Part shown: piece after piece, positions 1 through 7,869 of the stretch | Layout of the letters: the number at the start of each line of letters is the position of its first letter | Position numbering within the stretch: position 1 is the first letter of the stretch | NCBI GenBank assembly: GCA_913057515.1 | Contig: CAJXOJ010000001.1 | Span: forward strand, 62,001-126,000 | DNA: 64,000 bases | Direction: 5' to 3' | DNA from: an uncultured Cycloclasticus sp. | Lineage (GTDB): Bacteria > Pseudomonadota > Gammaproteobacteria > Methylococcales > Cycloclasticaceae | The notes under the pieces: model-generated | What the model was told of the DNA's origin: nothing | Seen by the model: only the letters and a program-made list of their open reading frames with translations | Databases searched by the model: none | Made by a program: the position numbers and the translations under genes

Positions 1-1
1 T

Positions 2-709
2 AGCCGTAGTCAATACTATACGGGGAAAGGCCCTATGCCAGATAGCCACCGCAAGAAAATGGCTAAAGATCTCGATTTGGGCATATGGAATTACTACGGC
101 GCTGTATACGGCCCAGGCCCGATGATGAAAAATAATATGGATGTTATCAGAGATACATTTGGTAGTATTCCAGGTGCAAAATTTCATTATGACGACACCA
201 GAAAAGGTGACCCTGGCTGGGATTATCGCGTTAAGCTAATGAAAGGCACCCCTAATATGACTGAATTCAGCTTACTTAACTGGATCGGTGGTGGTGGCCA
301 CATCAACTTCTCTCCTATCTCAGCTGCTGATGGCAAGTCGGCCATGAGGCAATACGAAATGATTAGGAAAAGGTCTCACGAGTATGGTTTTGATTACATT
401 GGCGAATTTTTAATTGGCTGGAGGGATCAACATCATATATTTATGCTCATGTTTGACCGTATGAGCGCTGAAGAAAAGAAACGGGCACATGACTTATTTG
501 CCATCTTAGTTGATGATGCCGCAGCCCTAGGTTATGGCGAATACCGGACACATTTATCCTTTATGGATCAAATAGCCGGCACCTTTTCTTGGAATGACAA
601 CGCGCTTTGGGATACTCATCACGCGCTAAAAGACGAATTGGATCCAAATGGTATTCTCTCCCCTGGGAAACAGGGTATTTGGCCAAAAAACTTAAGAGGT
701 AACTCATGA
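2..709 (+). CDS. 4-cresol dehydrogenase (hydroxylating)-type flavoprotein subunit, 5' end cut by window
   Basis: C-terminal part of a p-cresol methylhydroxylase (PchF)/eugenol hydroxylase-type FAD protein of the vanillyl-alcohol oxidase family. The frame is open to the left edge, so the first in-frame ATG (35) is internal. The catalytic-half landmarks are present: GGGGHINFSP, GEFLIGW, GEYRTHLSFMDQ and the terminal LDPNGILSPGKQGIWP. Enzymes of this family oxidise the para side chain of 4-alkylphenols in the periplasm and pass electrons to a cytochrome c partner. That partner starts at 706, overlapping this stop by 4 bases. The exact substrate (p-cresol, 4-ethylphenol, eugenol-like) cannot be told from sequence. 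The flavoprotein family is secure. Confidence 0.85.
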   Translation, partial: SRSQYYTGKGPMPDSHRKKMAKDLDLGIWNYYGAVYGPGPMMKNNMDVIRDTFGSIPGAKFHYDDTRKGDPGWDYRVKLMKGTPNMTEFSLLNWIGGGGHINFSPISAADGKSAMRQYEMIRKRSHEYGFDYIGEFLIGWRDQHHIFMLMFDRMSAEEKKRAHDLFAILVDDAAALGYGEYRTHLSFMDQIAGTFSWNDNALWDTHHALKDELDPNGILSPGKQGIWPKNLRGNS

Positions 710-1149
710 ACAAGCATCTTTTAATTTTCGCCAGCCTGTTATTCCTCACTGCTTGCGAGCAACAGGCTACAGAACCGGAAACTAGTCCAGAATCATCCGC
801 TGAAAAAGCGACTACCATGGTGCCCGAAGCATCAGCAGAGTCAACCTCAAGTTATGTACCGAGCAACCGCTCTGGGAAGGTTATTTTCGCTCTACACTGC
901 GCTGGTTGCCATGACCCTGGTAATGCACATGCGGCAACAAAACAACTTGCTCTGGTACGTGGCAAAGATTTAGCCGTAATCATGCAACGTAAAGACTTAG
1001 TGCCTGACTACATCAAATATATCGTTAGGGATGGTCTACTAGAGATGCCTCCTTTCCGTCCAACGGATATTAATAATGCCGAACTGGATAATTTAGCAAA
1101 CTACATTGTCGATAGCGCTAAAGCATACACACCTGAGGAAACTAAATAA
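706..1149 (+). CDS. Cytochrome c subunit of the cresol dehydrogenase (PchC-like)
   Basis: Small lipoprotein-type cytochrome of 147 aa. Residues 1-17 form a signal with lipobox-like FLTAC (Cys17), followed by a Glu/Ser/Thr-rich linker to about residue 50. The haem-binding CAGCH lies at 65-69, and Met114 in LLEMPPF is the likely sixth ligand. It would take electrons from the flavoprotein encoded immediately upstream (ATGA overlap) and hand them to the respiratory chain. The acylated N-terminus suggests membrane tethering, whereas classic PchC is soluble; this is inference from the lipobox. The downstream UbiD gene starts at 1149, again with overlap, so all three are translationally coupled. Confidence 0.85.
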   Translation: MNKHLLIFASLLFLTACEQQATEPETSPESSAEKATTMVPEASAESTSSYVPSNRSGKVIFALHCAGCHDPGNAHAATKQLALVRGKDLAVIMQRKDLVPDYIKYIVRDGLLEMPPFRPTDINNAELDNLANYIVDSAKAYTPEETK

Positions 1150-2630
1150 TGAGTACCGATAAAAAACCCTTATCCGCCACGGCCAGAGCTGTTGGTGAAC
1201 GTATTGGTAGCTTACGTGATTTTATAGAGTTTCTAGAAGAAAACGGCCAATGTATCACTTGGACCAATGAAATCATGCCTGAGCCAGACGTTCGCAATAT
1301 TGCTGTTGCAGCCGGTCGTGACTCAATGAATGGTCCTGCCGTTATTTTTAACAATATCGCCGGCTATCCTGGCAAAAAACTGGTACTAGGTGTCCATGGT
1401 AGCTTCACCAATTTAGCACTCTTATTGGGGCACCCTAAAGGCACCACCATTAAAGAATTGTTTTACGACATTATTTCGCGTTGGGGGGATGATAAACCAC
1501 TGCTTGATTTTATCGAACCAGAGGCAGCCCCAGTCAATGAAAATCGTCTCACCGATAACTTCAATCTATACGATTTATTACCGCTCTATCGCATCAATGA
1601 ATATGACGGTGGCTTTTACATAGGTAAGGCAAATGTTGTTAGCCGTGATCCACGCGACCCGGATAACTTCGGCAAACAAAATGTCGGTATTTATCGCATT
1701 CAAGTGCAAGCACCCGGTGAGTTTACCTTACTGTCTATTCCTGCCCATGATATGGGTCGCCATATTATGGCAGCTGAGCAAGAAGGCGTACCGTTAAAAA
1801 TCTCTGTGATGCTCGGCAATCACCCAGCTATGTGCATGTTTGCGGCAACACCTGTTGGTTATGAGGAGTCGGAGTTTGCTTATGCTTCACAAATGATGGG
1901 CAGCCCTCTTCGCCTCACAAAATCAGGCAATGGCATGGATATCCTAGCCGATTCTGAAATGATTATTGAAGCAGAACTGATGAATGGTGTACGCACATTT
2001 GAAGGGCCTTTTGGTGAATTCCCTGGCAGTTATAGCGGTGTTAGGAAAATTCCTAGGTTTAAAGTCACGGCTATTTCACATCGTAATGACCCCATCTTTG
2101 AAAATATTTATATTGGACGCGGTTGGACTGAGCACGACACATTAATTGGACTCAACACCTCTGCACCAATATATGCACAGCTTATAAAAGATTTCCCTGA
2201 GGTCGTCGCTGTTAATGCCTTATATCAACATGGCCTTACCGGTGTTATTTCAGTTAAGAACCGATTTGCTGGCTTTGCAAAATCAGTGGCTATGCGAGCA
2301 CTTGGCACGCCTCATGGCACCATGTACCTTAAAAACTTAATTATGGTCGATGATGACGTTGATCCTTTCGATCTTAATGAAGTTATGTGGGCATTATCAA
2401 CTCGTACCCGTGCTGATGACACAATTGTTATCCCTAATATGCCGCTGATTCCTATTGACCCTGGCGCAGAAGTTGCGGGTAAAGGGCATCGCTTAATTAT
2501 TGATGCAACAAGCTTTATGCCACCAGATAAATTGGGTTCCGACTCAAAAATTGTTACCCCACCCGCTGGCCCAGAAATTGATGAAATAGCCAAGGTTATT
2601 CAATTGTTACAAAATGGAGTTAACTCATGA
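1149..2630 (+). CDS. UbiD-family non-oxidative (hydroxy)aryl acid decarboxylase, large subunit (VdcC/ShdC-like)
   Basis: A 493-aa UbiD-family protein. Seen: the family motif EGPFGEFPGSYSG at about 285-297, containing the two conserved acidic residues, and an Arg near 183 in GIYRIQ that fits the family's catalytic Arg. UbiD enzymes use prenylated FMN to decarboxylate aromatic acids reversibly. The next gene encodes a VdcD-like small subunit, which marks the vanillate/4-hydroxybenzoate decarboxylase branch rather than ubiquinone biosynthesis. No UbiX/VdcB prenyltransferase is in the window, so prFMN must be supplied from elsewhere. Inferred role: conversion of the 4-hydroxybenzoate made by this operon to phenol, or the reverse. 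Confidence 0.85.
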   Translation: MSTDKKPLSATARAVGERIGSLRDFIEFLEENGQCITWTNEIMPEPDVRNIAVAAGRDSMNGPAVIFNNIAGYPGKKLVLGVHGSFTNLALLLGHPKGTTIKELFYDIISRWGDDKPLLDFIEPEAAPVNENRLTDNFNLYDLLPLYRINEYDGGFYIGKANVVSRDPRDPDNFGKQNVGIYRIQVQAPGEFTLLSIPAHDMGRHIMAAEQEGVPLKISVMLGNHPAMCMFAATPVGYEESEFAYASQMMGSPLRLTKSGNGMDILADSEMIIEAELMNGVRTFEGPFGEFPGSYSGVRKIPRFKVTAISHRNDPIFENIYIGRGWTEHDTLIGLNTSAPIYAQLIKDFPEVVAVNALYQHGLTGVISVKNRFAGFAKSVAMRALGTPHGTMYLKNLIMVDDDVDPFDLNEVMWALSTRTRADDTIVIPNMPLIPIDPGAEVAGKGHRLIIDATSFMPPDKLGSDSKIVTPPAGPEIDEIAKVIQLLQNGVNS

Positions 2631-2860
2631 GCACCTGCCCACGCTGTCAAGCAGCCGAAGAAAAGATACGAGTAGAACATAAAGGCCTCAACGCTCAAGG
2701 CGAACTCGTTTGGACGATCTTTCATTGCAATGCCTGTGAATTCACATGGCGTGATAGTGAACCTGCTATTTCCATAGATTACGACACACGCGAAGCATTT
2801 TTCAGAGTAGACCCTGAGAAACCGTATCCAGTCATTATGCCTCCGGCGCAATACAAATAG
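2627..2860 (+). CDS. VdcD/ShdD-like small subunit of hydroxyarylic acid decarboxylase
   Basis: 77-aa protein with a zinc-ribbon-like pair of CxxC motifs (CPRC near the N-terminus, CNAC around residue 35) followed by FTWRDSEP. This is the typical pattern of the small D subunit of vanillate/4-hydroxybenzoate decarboxylases. It overlaps the UbiD stop by 4 bases (ATGA), consistent with stoichiometric production. Subunit D is known to be required with C (and B) in Streptomyces and Bacillus systems, but its biochemical role is poorly defined. Naming rests on motif order and neighbour. Confidence 0.8.
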   Translation: MSTCPRCQAAEEKIRVEHKGLNAQGELVWTIFHCNACEFTWRDSEPAISIDYDTREAFFRVDPEKPYPVIMPPAQYK

Positions 2861-2871
2861 GTTTGTAGACC

Positions 2872-4308
2872 ATGAAAAAAATTATAGAAAACCTTGGTAC
2901 CTTGCTAGGTGCTAACAATGTCATTAGCCTTTCAGATCAACCTGTAGAATATCAATTTCTCACAGACCGTATTAACAACTCAGATCGTGACGTTATTGCA
3001 GTAGTAACACCTAGTAACCTTGATGAACTGCAAAAACTACTCGTCTCCTCAACTGATGAAAGCTATTCACTGTTTAACTTATTAAGCCCTGGAGAAATCA
3101 ACACAGCGCCTATTCCTGCAAAGGGTGCCATTGTTGTTATTGATCTTAAAAAGCTTAATAGCATTATTGAAGTAAACACCAAAGCAGCCTATGCGCTTAT
3201 TGAACCCGGTGTTAGCTATGCCCAGTTAAACGACTACTTAGAAACTAATAACATCCCATTTGTTGTTGATTTTGACAAGAACTCCACTCAATCTGTTTCA
3301 GGTGGTATTAGCAATAGAAGTTATGGTTACACACCCTATGGTGACCATTTAATGATGCAATGTGGCATGGAAGTAATGCTTGCCAATGGTCGCTTAATAC
3401 GTACTGGCATGGGTGCAATGCCAGATAGTGAGTCATGGCAGTTATTTAAATACGGTTTTGGTCCCTATATTGATGGTACCTTTACACAGTCTAGCTTAGG
3501 TATTATTACTAAAGTAGGCATTTGGCTTATGCCCAAAGCACCGGCTTATAAACCGTTTGCAATTCAACTACCTAATGAGGCAGCCATGAACCAAGCTGTT
3601 GAAATCATGCGTGGCATGAAAATCAATATGCTGGTTGCTAATACGGTTACTGTTGCTTCAGCACAATCTGATGCAATGCAATTTTCTAATGAAGCGCTAG
3701 ATAACATTGGCAGCAATGATGACGCAGCTAAAAAGCACCAACTAGGCACTTGGAATATGTATGGCGCTTTATATAACATGCCTGCTAATGTAGATTTCTT
3801 ATGGCAAGCCATTAATGGTGCCTTTAGCCAAATTGAAGGCGCTAAATTTATTACCCAAGATGCCACTGCGAGCAACCCTGTATGGGCTCAGCGTGAAATG
3901 AAAATGGATGGAAAATTCAATACAATTAACTCGAATTTATCCGCTTACTCATCCATCAATGTACACTTTGCTAGCCCAATTGACGGTGACGATGCAGTCA
4001 AGATGCAATCATTGTTACAAGACGTTAACAACCCAGCGGGGCTAAACGTCATTAGCCAGTTTGCTCTGACTTGGCGCACCATGATGACTCAACTTCAAGT
4101 CCTCTACCCTACTGGAGATGCTGATAAACTAGCACAGGCCCGTCAACTGACTAAACAGCTGATCGAAGATTTTTCAGCTCAGGGCTACCCTACCTGCCTA
4201 GTGGATGCGGATATGCAAGAAGCCGTTGATGCTGTCAGCCTAGATGGGCTCAAAACACTAAAAACCCGTGTTAAGAAAGCACTCGACCCTAAGTCTGTCT
4301 TTGGATAA
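2872..4308 (+). CDS. Second FAD-linked oxidase of the PchF/vanillyl-alcohol oxidase family, divergent
   Basis: 478-aa protein with an N-terminal PCMH-type FAD-binding domain (LIEPGVSYAQLNDYL, QSVSGGISNRSYGYTPYGDH) and a FAD-oxidase C domain. It is a paralogue of the flavoprotein at 2-709, but the catalytic half differs. The upstream copy has GHINFSP, EYRTHLSFMDQ and PGKQGIWP. This one has SINVHFASP, PTCLVDADMQEA and ends in LDPKSVFG without the final segment. The residues that bind substrate and shape the active site in PchF therefore appear replaced. It could be a paralogue with another substrate or a non-catalytic partner. It starts 11 bp after the VdcD-like gene and has no cytochrome gene of its own. 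Confidence 0.75.
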   Translation: MKKIIENLGTLLGANNVISLSDQPVEYQFLTDRINNSDRDVIAVVTPSNLDELQKLLVSSTDESYSLFNLLSPGEINTAPIPAKGAIVVIDLKKLNSIIEVNTKAAYALIEPGVSYAQLNDYLETNNIPFVVDFDKNSTQSVSGGISNRSYGYTPYGDHLMMQCGMEVMLANGRLIRTGMGAMPDSESWQLFKYGFGPYIDGTFTQSSLGIITKVGIWLMPKAPAYKPFAIQLPNEAAMNQAVEIMRGMKINMLVANTVTVASAQSDAMQFSNEALDNIGSNDDAAKKHQLGTWNMYGALYNMPANVDFLWQAINGAFSQIEGAKFITQDATASNPVWAQREMKMDGKFNTINSNLSAYSSINVHFASPIDGDDAVKMQSLLQDVNNPAGLNVISQFALTWRTMMTQLQVLYPTGDADKLAQARQLTKQLIEDFSAQGYPTCLVDADMQEAVDAVSLDGLKTLKTRVKKALDPKSVFG

Positions 4309-4435
4309 TACGTACATCAAAAGTCACTGCTGAATAATTAAGTGAAACGTTACTCTTAATTATTCAGTGTGCCTTACCCCATTAAGCTTTCTTATTTTAA
4401 AGCTCTTTTATAACTTCAAATATTAGGTATTTCTT

Positions 4436-5881
4436 ATGATTAAAACTCACGAACTTTGGATAAACGGCGCACACACAAAACCAGCTTCTGGAAAATATTT
4501 TGACGTGCTTAACCCGATAGATGACAGCCTTTTTTGCAAAGCTGCTGAATCTAATGAAACCGATATTAATAAGGCAGTTGATGCAGCACATGCTTGCTTT
4601 CAAAGCTATCGCAAGTGTTTAGCAAAAGACCGTGAAGCGATGCTTATGAAAGCAGCCGACTTGCTCGAAAGAGACCGTGATGAGTTTCTTGAAATCCTCA
4701 TTGATGAAGTCGGTTCACCGATGAACAAAGCACAATTTGAAGTCACACAAACAATTGGCCAGCTCCGCGCTGCTGCCGGAAGCGCGCGTCGTATTACCGG
4801 ACAAACCATGCCTTCAGACACACCAGGGCGTTTAAGCATGAGTGTACGTAAACCCTTAGGTGTTGTCGCCGCTATTACACCGTTTAACGTGCCCTTGTTA
4901 AAAGCGGCAAAGTTAGTTGCCTCGCCTTTAGCAACTGGCAATACCGTTGTCTTGCTAACATCAGAAGAGGCACCGGCTGTCTCCTTCCGTTTCGCAAAGC
5001 TTATCGAAGAAGCTGGCTTTCCTGCCGGTAGTTTAAATGTCGTGTCTGGCTTTGGTGTTGATGTCGGTGATTTCCTTACTGGCCACCCTTTAGTAAAAGC
5101 GGTTATGTTCACTGGCTCCAGTGTGGTTGGCAAACACATTAGTGAGATTTGTGGTCGAAATATGAAACCTTGCGTACTTGAGCTTGGTGGAAAAAGCCCT
5201 TATATCGTGTTAGCTGATGCTGACCTTGGATTGGCGGTACAAAATGCCATTATCGGTATGTTTTTCTATCAAGGGCAAGCCTGTATTGCCTCCAGCCGAA
5301 TTATTGTAGAAGCGCCTATTTACGATCAATTTATTGAAATGTATAGCGCCGCAGCAAAACAATTATCAATGGGAGACTTACATGAGATGTCGACCATCTT
5401 AGGACCCATTATTTCACCTCGCCAACGTAACCGAGTGCGCTCACACATTGAAGATGCTGTTGCAAAAGGTGCAACGCTTGTTACCGGTGGGGAGTGGGAA
5501 GGCAACCGTTGTCAGCCAACCATTCTTACCAACGTGACCGAGGATATGACCGTGTGCCGCCAAGAAACGTTTGGTCCCGTCACCTCAATTTACTCAGTAG
5601 ATAGCGCAGAGGAAGCGCTAGCGCTCGCAAATGACACGCATTATGGCCTAAGCGGCGCTATTCACACCAACGACCTTAACAAGGCCTTATCGCTGGCTCA
5701 TGAGGTAGAAACCGGCATGATCCACATCAATGCACCGAGTGTTTATGATGAACCTCATGTGCCTTTCGGCGGCATTGGTGACAGTGGTTTTGGACGTGAA
5801 GGAGTCGATATAGATATTGACGCGCTTACACAATGGAAATGGATTACGATTCAAATGCCTGGTTACGATCAAGCACACTAG
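4436..5881 (+). CDS. NAD(P)-dependent aromatic aldehyde dehydrogenase, copy 1
   Basis: 481-aa aldehyde dehydrogenase superfamily protein of standard length. Visible: oxyanion-hole Asn151 in TPFNVP, the NAD-site FTGSSVVGKHI (225-235), general base Glu249 in LELGGKSP and nucleophile Cys283 in GQACIAS. In a cresol-type operon the expected substrate is 4-hydroxybenzaldehyde (PchA role), with benzaldehyde or vanillin as alternatives. It is separated from the upstream flavoprotein gene by about 127 bp and followed closely by a near-identical paralogue. This copy starts at the ATG giving MIKTHELWING, aligned with MTTKHELWING of the second copy. Confidence 0.88.
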   Translation: MIKTHELWINGAHTKPASGKYFDVLNPIDDSLFCKAAESNETDINKAVDAAHACFQSYRKCLAKDREAMLMKAADLLERDRDEFLEILIDEVGSPMNKAQFEVTQTIGQLRAAAGSARRITGQTMPSDTPGRLSMSVRKPLGVVAAITPFNVPLLKAAKLVASPLATGNTVVLLTSEEAPAVSFRFAKLIEEAGFPAGSLNVVSGFGVDVGDFLTGHPLVKAVMFTGSSVVGKHISEICGRNMKPCVLELGGKSPYIVLADADLGLAVQNAIIGMFFYQGQACIASSRIIVEAPIYDQFIEMYSAAAKQLSMGDLHEMSTILGPIISPRQRNRVRSHIEDAVAKGATLVTGGEWEGNRCQPTILTNVTEDMTVCRQETFGPVTSIYSVDSAEEALALANDTHYGLSGAIHTNDLNKALSLAHEVETGMIHINAPSVYDEPHVPFGGIGDSGFGREGVDIDIDALTQWKWITIQMPGYDQAH

Positions 5882-5934
5882 CTTTGATCTTATCAATTTA
5901 AACATTAACCAAAAAAATTATTAAAGGACAAAAA

Positions 5935-7380
5935 ATGACAACCAAACATGAACTTTGGATAAACGGCGAACATACTCAACCAGACAGTGGAAAGTACTTT
6001 GATGTACTTAACCCACTTGACGACTCAGTTTACTGTCAAGCAGCTGAGTCAAATGATGCCGATATTAACAAGGCTGTTGAAGCCGCGCATAACTGCTTTA
6101 AAACCTACAGCAAAACATTAGCAAAAGATATTGAAACAATGCTGTGTAAAGCCGCTGATTTGATGGAAAGAGATCGCGCAGAGTTTGCTGATATATTAAT
6201 TGATGAAATCGGCTCCCCAATGAACAAAGCAAATTTTGAAATTGGCTATGCTATTACTCATTTACGTGCTGCTGCAGGCGTTGCTCGCCGTGTTACAGGG
6301 CAAACCATGCCATCTGACACACCAGGCCGACTAAGCATGAGCGTGCGTAAGCCTTTAGGCGTTGTTGCTGCCATCACACCGTTTAACGTACCGTTGATTA
6401 AAGCAGCAAAGTTAGTCGCATCGCCATTGGCAACGGGTAACACCGTTGTGCTACTTTCATCAGAGGAAGCACCAACACTGTCTTTCCGATTTGCTCAACT
6501 TTTACATGAAGCAGGCTTCCCTGCGGGCTCTGTCAATGTTGTATCTGGCTTTGGTGTTGATGTAGGTGATACCTTAAACAGCCATCCTTTAGTCAAAACT
6601 GTTATGTTCACTGGCTCTAGCCGTGTCGGTAAACATATTGGTGAAATTTGCGGCCGCTCAATGAAGCATGCTGTATTAGAACTCGGTGGCAAAAGTCCTT
6701 TAGTTATCTTAGAAGATGCCGATCTTGGGCTAGCGGTCAAAACAGCTATTTTCGGTATGTTCTTATACCAAGGTCAAGCCTGTATGGCCTCCAGTCGTAT
6801 CATTGTTGAAGAAGGCATTTATGATCAATTCATCGCTGCTTATAAACAAGCCGCAAGCCAACTTTCTATGGGAGACTTACGTGAAATGTCTACCATTCTT
6901 GGCCCTATCATTTCTCAACGCCAACGTGACCGTGTACGCCGTCATATTGAGAATGCAGTAGAAAATGGCGCTACCATCGAAACCGGCGGTAACTGGCACG
7001 GTAATAAATGTGAACCAACAATTCTTACCGGTATTACAGAAGAGATGGATGTTTGCTACGAAGAGACTTTTGGCCCTGTGACTTCCGTCTACTCCGTTAA
7101 AGATTATGATGCTGCGCTCGACATGGCAAATGATACGCCGTATGGACTTAGCTCAGCTATTATCACTAACGACCTAAATAAAGCCCTAGATTTTGCCGAA
7201 AACATTGATTCTGGCATGGTTCATATCAATGCGCCGACTTTATATGATGAACCACATGTTCCTTTTGGTGGTACAGGCGACAGTGGTTTTGGTAGAGAAG
7301 GTATCGAAGTAGATGTTGATGCGCTAACGGAATGGAAATGGATTACCATCCAACTTCCTCACGCAGACGCTGGACACTAA
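5935..7380 (+). CDS. NAD(P)-dependent aromatic aldehyde dehydrogenase, copy 2 (tandem paralogue)
   Basis: 481-aa paralogue of the gene at 4436-5881, identical in length and alignable without obvious gaps from HELWING to DALTEWKWITIQ. Active-site landmarks TPFNVP, LELGGKSP and GQACMAS (Cys) are intact. Differences are spread along the protein and many codons differ at the third position, so the duplication is old, not a recent assembly artefact. The two copies presumably share an aldehyde product of the flavoproteins or split substrates between them. It is the last gene of the operon; a strong hairpin plus T-run follows at 7407-7430. Confidence 0.88.
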   Translation: MTTKHELWINGEHTQPDSGKYFDVLNPLDDSVYCQAAESNDADINKAVEAAHNCFKTYSKTLAKDIETMLCKAADLMERDRAEFADILIDEIGSPMNKANFEIGYAITHLRAAAGVARRVTGQTMPSDTPGRLSMSVRKPLGVVAAITPFNVPLIKAAKLVASPLATGNTVVLLSSEEAPTLSFRFAQLLHEAGFPAGSVNVVSGFGVDVGDTLNSHPLVKTVMFTGSSRVGKHIGEICGRSMKHAVLELGGKSPLVILEDADLGLAVKTAIFGMFLYQGQACMASSRIIVEEGIYDQFIAAYKQAASQLSMGDLREMSTILGPIISQRQRDRVRRHIENAVENGATIETGGNWHGNKCEPTILTGITEEMDVCYEETFGPVTSVYSVKDYDAALDMANDTPYGLSSAIITNDLNKALDFAENIDSGMVHINAPTLYDEPHVPFGGTGDSGFGREGIEVDVDALTEWKWITIQLPHADAGH

Positions 7381-7402
7381 GACTCTACGTTTAAGTAACC
7401 CT

Positions 7403-7430
7403 AAAAAGCAGCCTACGGGCTGCTTTTTTT
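7403..7430 (+). terminator. Rho-independent terminator of the aromatic operon
   Basis: Stem AGCAGCC (7407-7413), loop TACG, stem GGCTGCT (7418-7424), then a T-run to 7430. It lies 27 bp after the second aldehyde dehydrogenase stop. The A-run before the stem would also allow termination in the opposite direction. Confidence 0.85.
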
Positions 7431-7480
7431 GTGCCATCGGTTTACTATTAAGGCTCTTACTTATTAAAAAGGGTGCCATC

Positions 7481-7831
7481 ATGATCAAATCCGCCAGTGA
7501 CTTTATTGCTGAAGCCCAACAAATATGCAATTGCATTGATGTTGTTGCGGCTAAAGAACTTGCCAACCTATCCGATAGCGTCATTATTTTAGATGTCCGT
7601 GAGCCACATGAGGCCGCCGAAGCAAAGCTAGAACACTCTATCAACATTCCTCGTGGCTTATTAGAAATGAAAGTACAAAACCATTGCACTAACCCTGAAA
7701 CTCTCATTCTCATCCATTGTGCAGCGGGTGGGCGGGCATCTTTAGCCGCCGCAAGATTACATGAAATGGGCTTTCGTAACGTCCATGCCGTTACAGCAAA
7801 GTTTGAGGAGATAAAAAAGACTTTTGGGTAG
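7481..7831 (+). CDS. Single-domain rhodanese-like sulfurtransferase
   Basis: 116-aa protein with one rhodanese fold: ILDVREPHEAAEAKLEHSINIPRG (CH2A-like motif) and active-site loop HCAAGGRA carrying the expected catalytic Cys. It has no signal peptide, so it should be cytoplasmic. It stands alone between the aromatic operon terminator and convergent antiporter genes. The sulfur acceptor is unknown. Confidence 0.8.
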   Translation: MIKSASDFIAEAQQICNCIDVVAAKELANLSDSVIILDVREPHEAAEAKLEHSINIPRGLLEMKVQNHCTNPETLILIHCAAGGRASLAAARLHEMGFRNVHAVTAKFEEIKKTFG

Positions 7832-7869
7832 GTAAACACGCTGGTTCCTCTTGACTAAACGTTAAGCGT

